Below are positions 61,711 through 64,000 of a DNA stretch of 64,000 nucleotides, one piece after another. The notes beneath the pieces were generated by a model that saw only the letters and a list, made by a program, of their open reading frames with translations, was not told the DNA's origin and ran no database searches. The DNA comes from an uncultured Paracoccaceae bacterium (lineage in GTDB: Bacteria > Pseudomonadota > Alphaproteobacteria > Rhodobacterales > Rhodobacteraceae): NCBI GenBank assembly GCA_947494675.1, contig CANLVP010000002.1, positions 930,001-994,000 on the forward strand. Reading direction: 5' to 3'. Each line of letters begins with the position of its first letter. Positions within the stretch are counted from its first letter, which is position 1. The position numbers and the translations under genes were made by a program.

Positions 61711-62922
61711 ATGCTCGGTCTCAACTCCCGCGATTTGCGTCTCTTTGTGATCGTCTGCGCGCTCTGCCTGCTCGCACCGATCCTCCTCAACCCCTTCCCC
61801 GTGGCAAGTTCCTTGGGTGAAAGCTTCAACGCAGGCTACCCTGCCCTGATGCAGCGCTTCGTGATCTTCGGCCTGCTGGTGATCGGCTTCAACATCCTCT
61901 TTGGCCTGACCGGCTATCTGTCCTTTGGACATGCGGCCTTTCTGGGTGTGGGTTCCTTTGCCGCCGTCTGGATGTTCAAGCTGCTCAGCTACAACATCGT
62001 GCCCGCAATCATCCTTTCAGTGATCGTGGCTGGCCTCTTCTCGGTGGTGATCGGCTATATCGCCCTGCGCCGCTCAGGCATCTACTTCTCGATCCTGACA
62101 CTGGCCTTCGCACAGATGATGTATTCCATCGCCTACTCTGACCTTGTCGGCAAAATGTTTGGCACCATCGTCACCAATGGCGAAACCGGCCTGCAGGTCT
62201 ACAACGACGACCCGCAATTCCTGATGGGCGAAGGCGCACCCACCGTGCCGCACCTCTTTGGCCTGGAAATGAACAGCGCCTTCACATGGAAAGTCGGCGG
62301 GTGGGAGTTCATCTTCCAAAACGGCTACTACCTGTCCGCGCTCTTCATGATCCTCGGCTTCTACCTGTCGATCCGCATCTTCCGCTCACCTTTCGGGATG
62401 ATGCTGCGCGCGATCAAATCCAACCAAACCCGGATGAGCTATACCGGCCTCGACACCAAACCCTATATGCTGGCGGCCTTCGTGATCTCTGGCATGTATG
62501 CAGGTCTTGCTGGCGGGCTGCTGGCCGCGATGGACCCACTAACAGGGGCTGAACGGATGTTCTGGACCGCCTCGGGCGAGATTGTGGTGATGGCGATCCT
62601 CGGTGGCGTCGGCACCCTGCTGGGGCCCGTATTCGGCGCCGGTGTGATCAAATACCTCGAAAACATCGTCTCCAAGATCAACAGCGATATCCTGCACAGC
62701 TGGTTCGCCTTCATGCCCGAATGGATGGAGAACCTGGTGGTCAACATCCTCTACCCCTTCGTGGGCAAAGGCTGGCACCTGACACTTGGCCTGCTCTTCA
62801 TGGCCGTGGTGATCTTCCTGCCTGGTGGCCTGATGCAGCTGGGCGAGAAAATCCTGGCCCTCTTCGGGCGCAAAAAGAAATCCGATGACGCCAAGACCGG
62901 CGCCACCGAGCCTGCAGAATAA
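61711..62922 (+). CDS. livM: Branched-chain-amino-acid-type ABC permease LivM
   Basis: 403 residues, multiple helices. LivM signatures include [40 protein letters not shown] and [21 protein letters not shown] charged tail ([18 protein letters not shown]) closes it. The ATG at 61711 (GGAGG upstream) is preferred over a start overlapping livH. Confidence 0.92.
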   Translation: MLGLNSRDLRLFVIVCALCLLAPILLNPFPVASSLGESFNAGYPALMQRFVIFGLLVIGFNILFGLTGYLSFGHAAFLGVGSFAAVWMFKLLSYNIVPAIILSVIVAGLFSVVIGYIALRRSGIYFSILTLAFAQMMYSIAYSDLVGKMFGTIVTNGETGLQVYNDDPQFLMGEGAPTVPHLFGLEMNSAFTWKVGGWEFIFQNGYYLSALFMILGFYLSIRIFRSPFGMMLRAIKSNQTRMSYTGLDTKPYMLAAFVISGMYAGLAGGLLAAMDPLTGAERMFWTASGEIVVMAILGGVGTLLGPVFGAGVIKYLENIVSKINSDILHSWFAFMPEWMENLVVNILYPFVGKGWHLTLGLLFMAVVIFLPGGLMQLGEKILALFGRKKKSDDAKTGATEPAE

Positions 62923-62934
62923 GGAGCGGATCAC

Positions 62935-63693
62935 ATGGGTATCCTCGAAGTCAAAGGCGTCAACAAACGCTTTGGTGGCCTGCAAGCACTGGGTGACGTG
63001 AACCTCAGCGTGGCCGAAAACACCGTCCACGCGATCATCGGACCAAATGGCGCGGGCAAATCCACCCTGCTGAACGTGCTGGTCGGCAAACTGATCCCTG
63101 ACAGCGGATCGGTCATGTTTGATGGCCAATCCGTGCTGGGCCGCAAACCGCATGAGATCAACCAGATGGGCATCTCCCGCGTGTTCCAAACGCCCGAGAT
63201 CTTTGCCGATCTCTCGGTCTTTGAAAACGTGATGATCCCCTGCTTTGCCAAACGCGATGGTGCCTTTCGGATGCACGCCATCGAAAGCACACACCACGAA
63301 AAGGACATCGCCGAACAGGCCATGGCCATTCTCGAAGACGTCAACATGGCCGACAAACGCGATATGATCGCCTCGTCCATGTCACGCGGCGACAAGCGCC
63401 GGCTAGAGATGGCGATGTGCCTCGTGCAGGACCCGCGCCTGCTACTCTTGGATGAACCTACCGCAGGCATGGCCCGTGCCGATACCGAAAACACGATCCA
63501 ATTGCTCAAGGACATCCGCACCAAGCGCGGCATCACCATGGCCATTATCGAACACGATATGAATGTGGTTTTCAGTCTCGCCGAACGGATCACCGTGCTG
63601 GCCCAAGGCACCCCGCTAGTCGAAGACGTGCCCGAAAAGATCAAAGGCCACCCCAAAGTCCGCGAAGCCTACCTTGGCGAAGCGCAAGTCTAA
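62935..63693 (+). CDS. livG: Branched-chain-amino-acid-type ABC ATPase LivG
   Basis: 252 residues. Walker A IGPNGAGKSTLLNVLVG, the family Q-loop SRVFQTPEIFADLSVFENVM, a slightly unusual signature MSRGDKRRLEMAMCL in place of LSxGxQ, and Walker B LLLLDEPTAGM followed by the His switch IIEHDMNVVFS. The altered signature (MSRGDKRR) may be a feature of this subgroup. Twelve bases after livM. Confidence 0.92.
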   Translation: MGILEVKGVNKRFGGLQALGDVNLSVAENTVHAIIGPNGAGKSTLLNVLVGKLIPDSGSVMFDGQSVLGRKPHEINQMGISRVFQTPEIFADLSVFENVMIPCFAKRDGAFRMHAIESTHHEKDIAEQAMAILEDVNMADKRDMIASSMSRGDKRRLEMAMCLVQDPRLLLLDEPTAGMARADTENTIQLLKDIRTKRGITMAIIEHDMNVVFSLAERITVLAQGTPLVEDVPEKIKGHPKVREAYLGEAQV

Positions 63694-63698
63694 CCGTG

Positions 63699-63769
63699 CA
63701 ATTTATTGCAAATAAATTGGCCCCAAATCCTCGGTGAGGATTTGCCCACAAACTTTTTGAAAAAGTTTG
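63699..63769 (+). repeat. Three consecutive perfect hairpins between livG and livF
   Basis: Three stem-loops follow one another: 63699-63719 (9-bp arms, 3-base loop, CAATTTATT), 63724-63744 (9-bp arms, loop GGT, CAAATCCTC) and 63749-63769 (10-bp arms, one-base loop, CAAACTTTTT). The 8-base sequence TTGGCCCC precedes the second hairpin and follows the third. They fill the 92-base livG-livF gap. Confidence 0.8.
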
Positions 63770-63785
63770 GCCCCGGAGAGAAGAA

Positions 63786-64000
63786 ATGAACGCACCTTTT
63801 GACAAACGCGCCAACAACGCCGCCACCCACCCTGCCTTCCTGAGCGTCTGGGAGATTGAGGCTTATTACGGCGAAAGCTACATCGTTCAAAACGTCAGCT
63901 TCAACATCCACGAAGGCGAAATCCTCGCCCTTCTGGGCCGCAACGGTGCAGGCAAAACCTCGACCCTGCGCACGATCGCGCGGCTCGACGATCCAGCGCT
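63786..64000 (+). CDS. livF: Branched-chain-amino-acid-type ABC ATPase LivF, N-terminal part (3' partial)
   Basis: The gene starts at 63786 (GGAGAGAAG upstream) and runs off the window after 71 codons. Walker A is LLGRNGAGKTSTLRTIARL, preceded by the LivF-like VWEIEAYYGESYIVQNVSFN. The 18-residue N-terminal extension before SVWEIEAYYG is longer than usual. It would complete the importer with LivG. Confidence 0.88.
   Translation, partial: MNAPFDKRANNAATHPAFLSVWEIEAYYGESYIVQNVSFNIHEGEILALLGRNGAGKTSTLRTIARLDDPA

Overview
The window looks like chromosomal DNA from a marine alphaproteobacterium of the Rhodobacterales (Roseobacter group). This is inferred from the GC-rich coding style, monomeric isocitrate dehydrogenase, a GapR/DUF2312 protein, a tad pilus locus, a homoprotocatechuate operon, TRAP and ABC importers, and a RamB/ScfR-type regulator. 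The species cannot be named from sequence reading alone. There is no prophage, intact insertion sequence, CRISPR array or rRNA.

Layout. 1-6.0 kb: end of an extracellular nuclease, a cytochrome b561, a PepSY protein followed by an OmpR-type two-component system, and icd. 6.0-13.8 kb: a minus-strand catabolic operon hpaF-hpaE-hpaD-[aromatic amino acid decarboxylase]-hpaG-hpaH with a fuconolactonase/fucose mutarotase tail, facing a divergent MarR regulator (hpaR) across a palindromic operator. 14-16.7 kb: a sulfotransferase-like gene and a GatZ/KbaZ-like gene. 16.9-21.7 kb: a sugar ABC importer (ATPase, long permease, binding protein) ending in an IclR regulator. 22.6-26.8 kb: a TRAP operon (dctP-dctQ-dctM) with an HbpS/GlcG-like protein and a beta-hydroxyacid dehydrogenase, read from a promoter whose -10 region overlaps an inverted repeat. 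27.3-34.3 kb: small accessory genes, including a racemase-fold/DUF1611 pair, a 2OG-Fe(II) oxygenase beside a BLUF photoreceptor, and an SRPBCC gene divergent from a LysR regulator. This stretch has long non-coding gaps that carry a degenerate dispersed repeat.

34.8-44.9 kb: a tad (Flp pilus) locus with two Flp pilins, CpaB, TadG, two TadE-like proteins, TadZ, TadA, TadB, TadC, an embedded LuxR-type regulator and the prepilin peptidase CpaA. No secretin (CpaC) or TadD is present. 45.4-46.2 kb: a broken tyrosine integrase next to tRNA-Thr, the scar of an integrated element. 46.2-50.5 kb: an iron-type ABC permease, two coupled genes of unknown function, and gapR. 50.5-53.1 kb: a sulfide/persulfide cassette (SqrR/BigR repressor, persulfide dioxygenase, two YeeE/YedE membrane proteins, DUF442 protein). 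53.3-59.0 kb: a FliM-like protein, a signalling triad (receiver, 86-residue membrane protein, SSS-transporter histidine kinase) and a ScfR-type regulator. 59.2-64.0 kb: a branched-chain-amino-acid-type ABC importer whose last gene (livF) runs off the window, with three consecutive perfect hairpins between livG and livF.

The genes form several self-contained uptake-plus-catabolism-plus-regulator modules, as expected of a nutritionally versatile surface-associated marine bacterium. Least explained are the decarboxylase inside the hpa operon, the racemase/DUF1611 pair, the transporter-kinase triad, the coupled unknown pair at 48-50 kb and the hairpin array at 63.7 kb.
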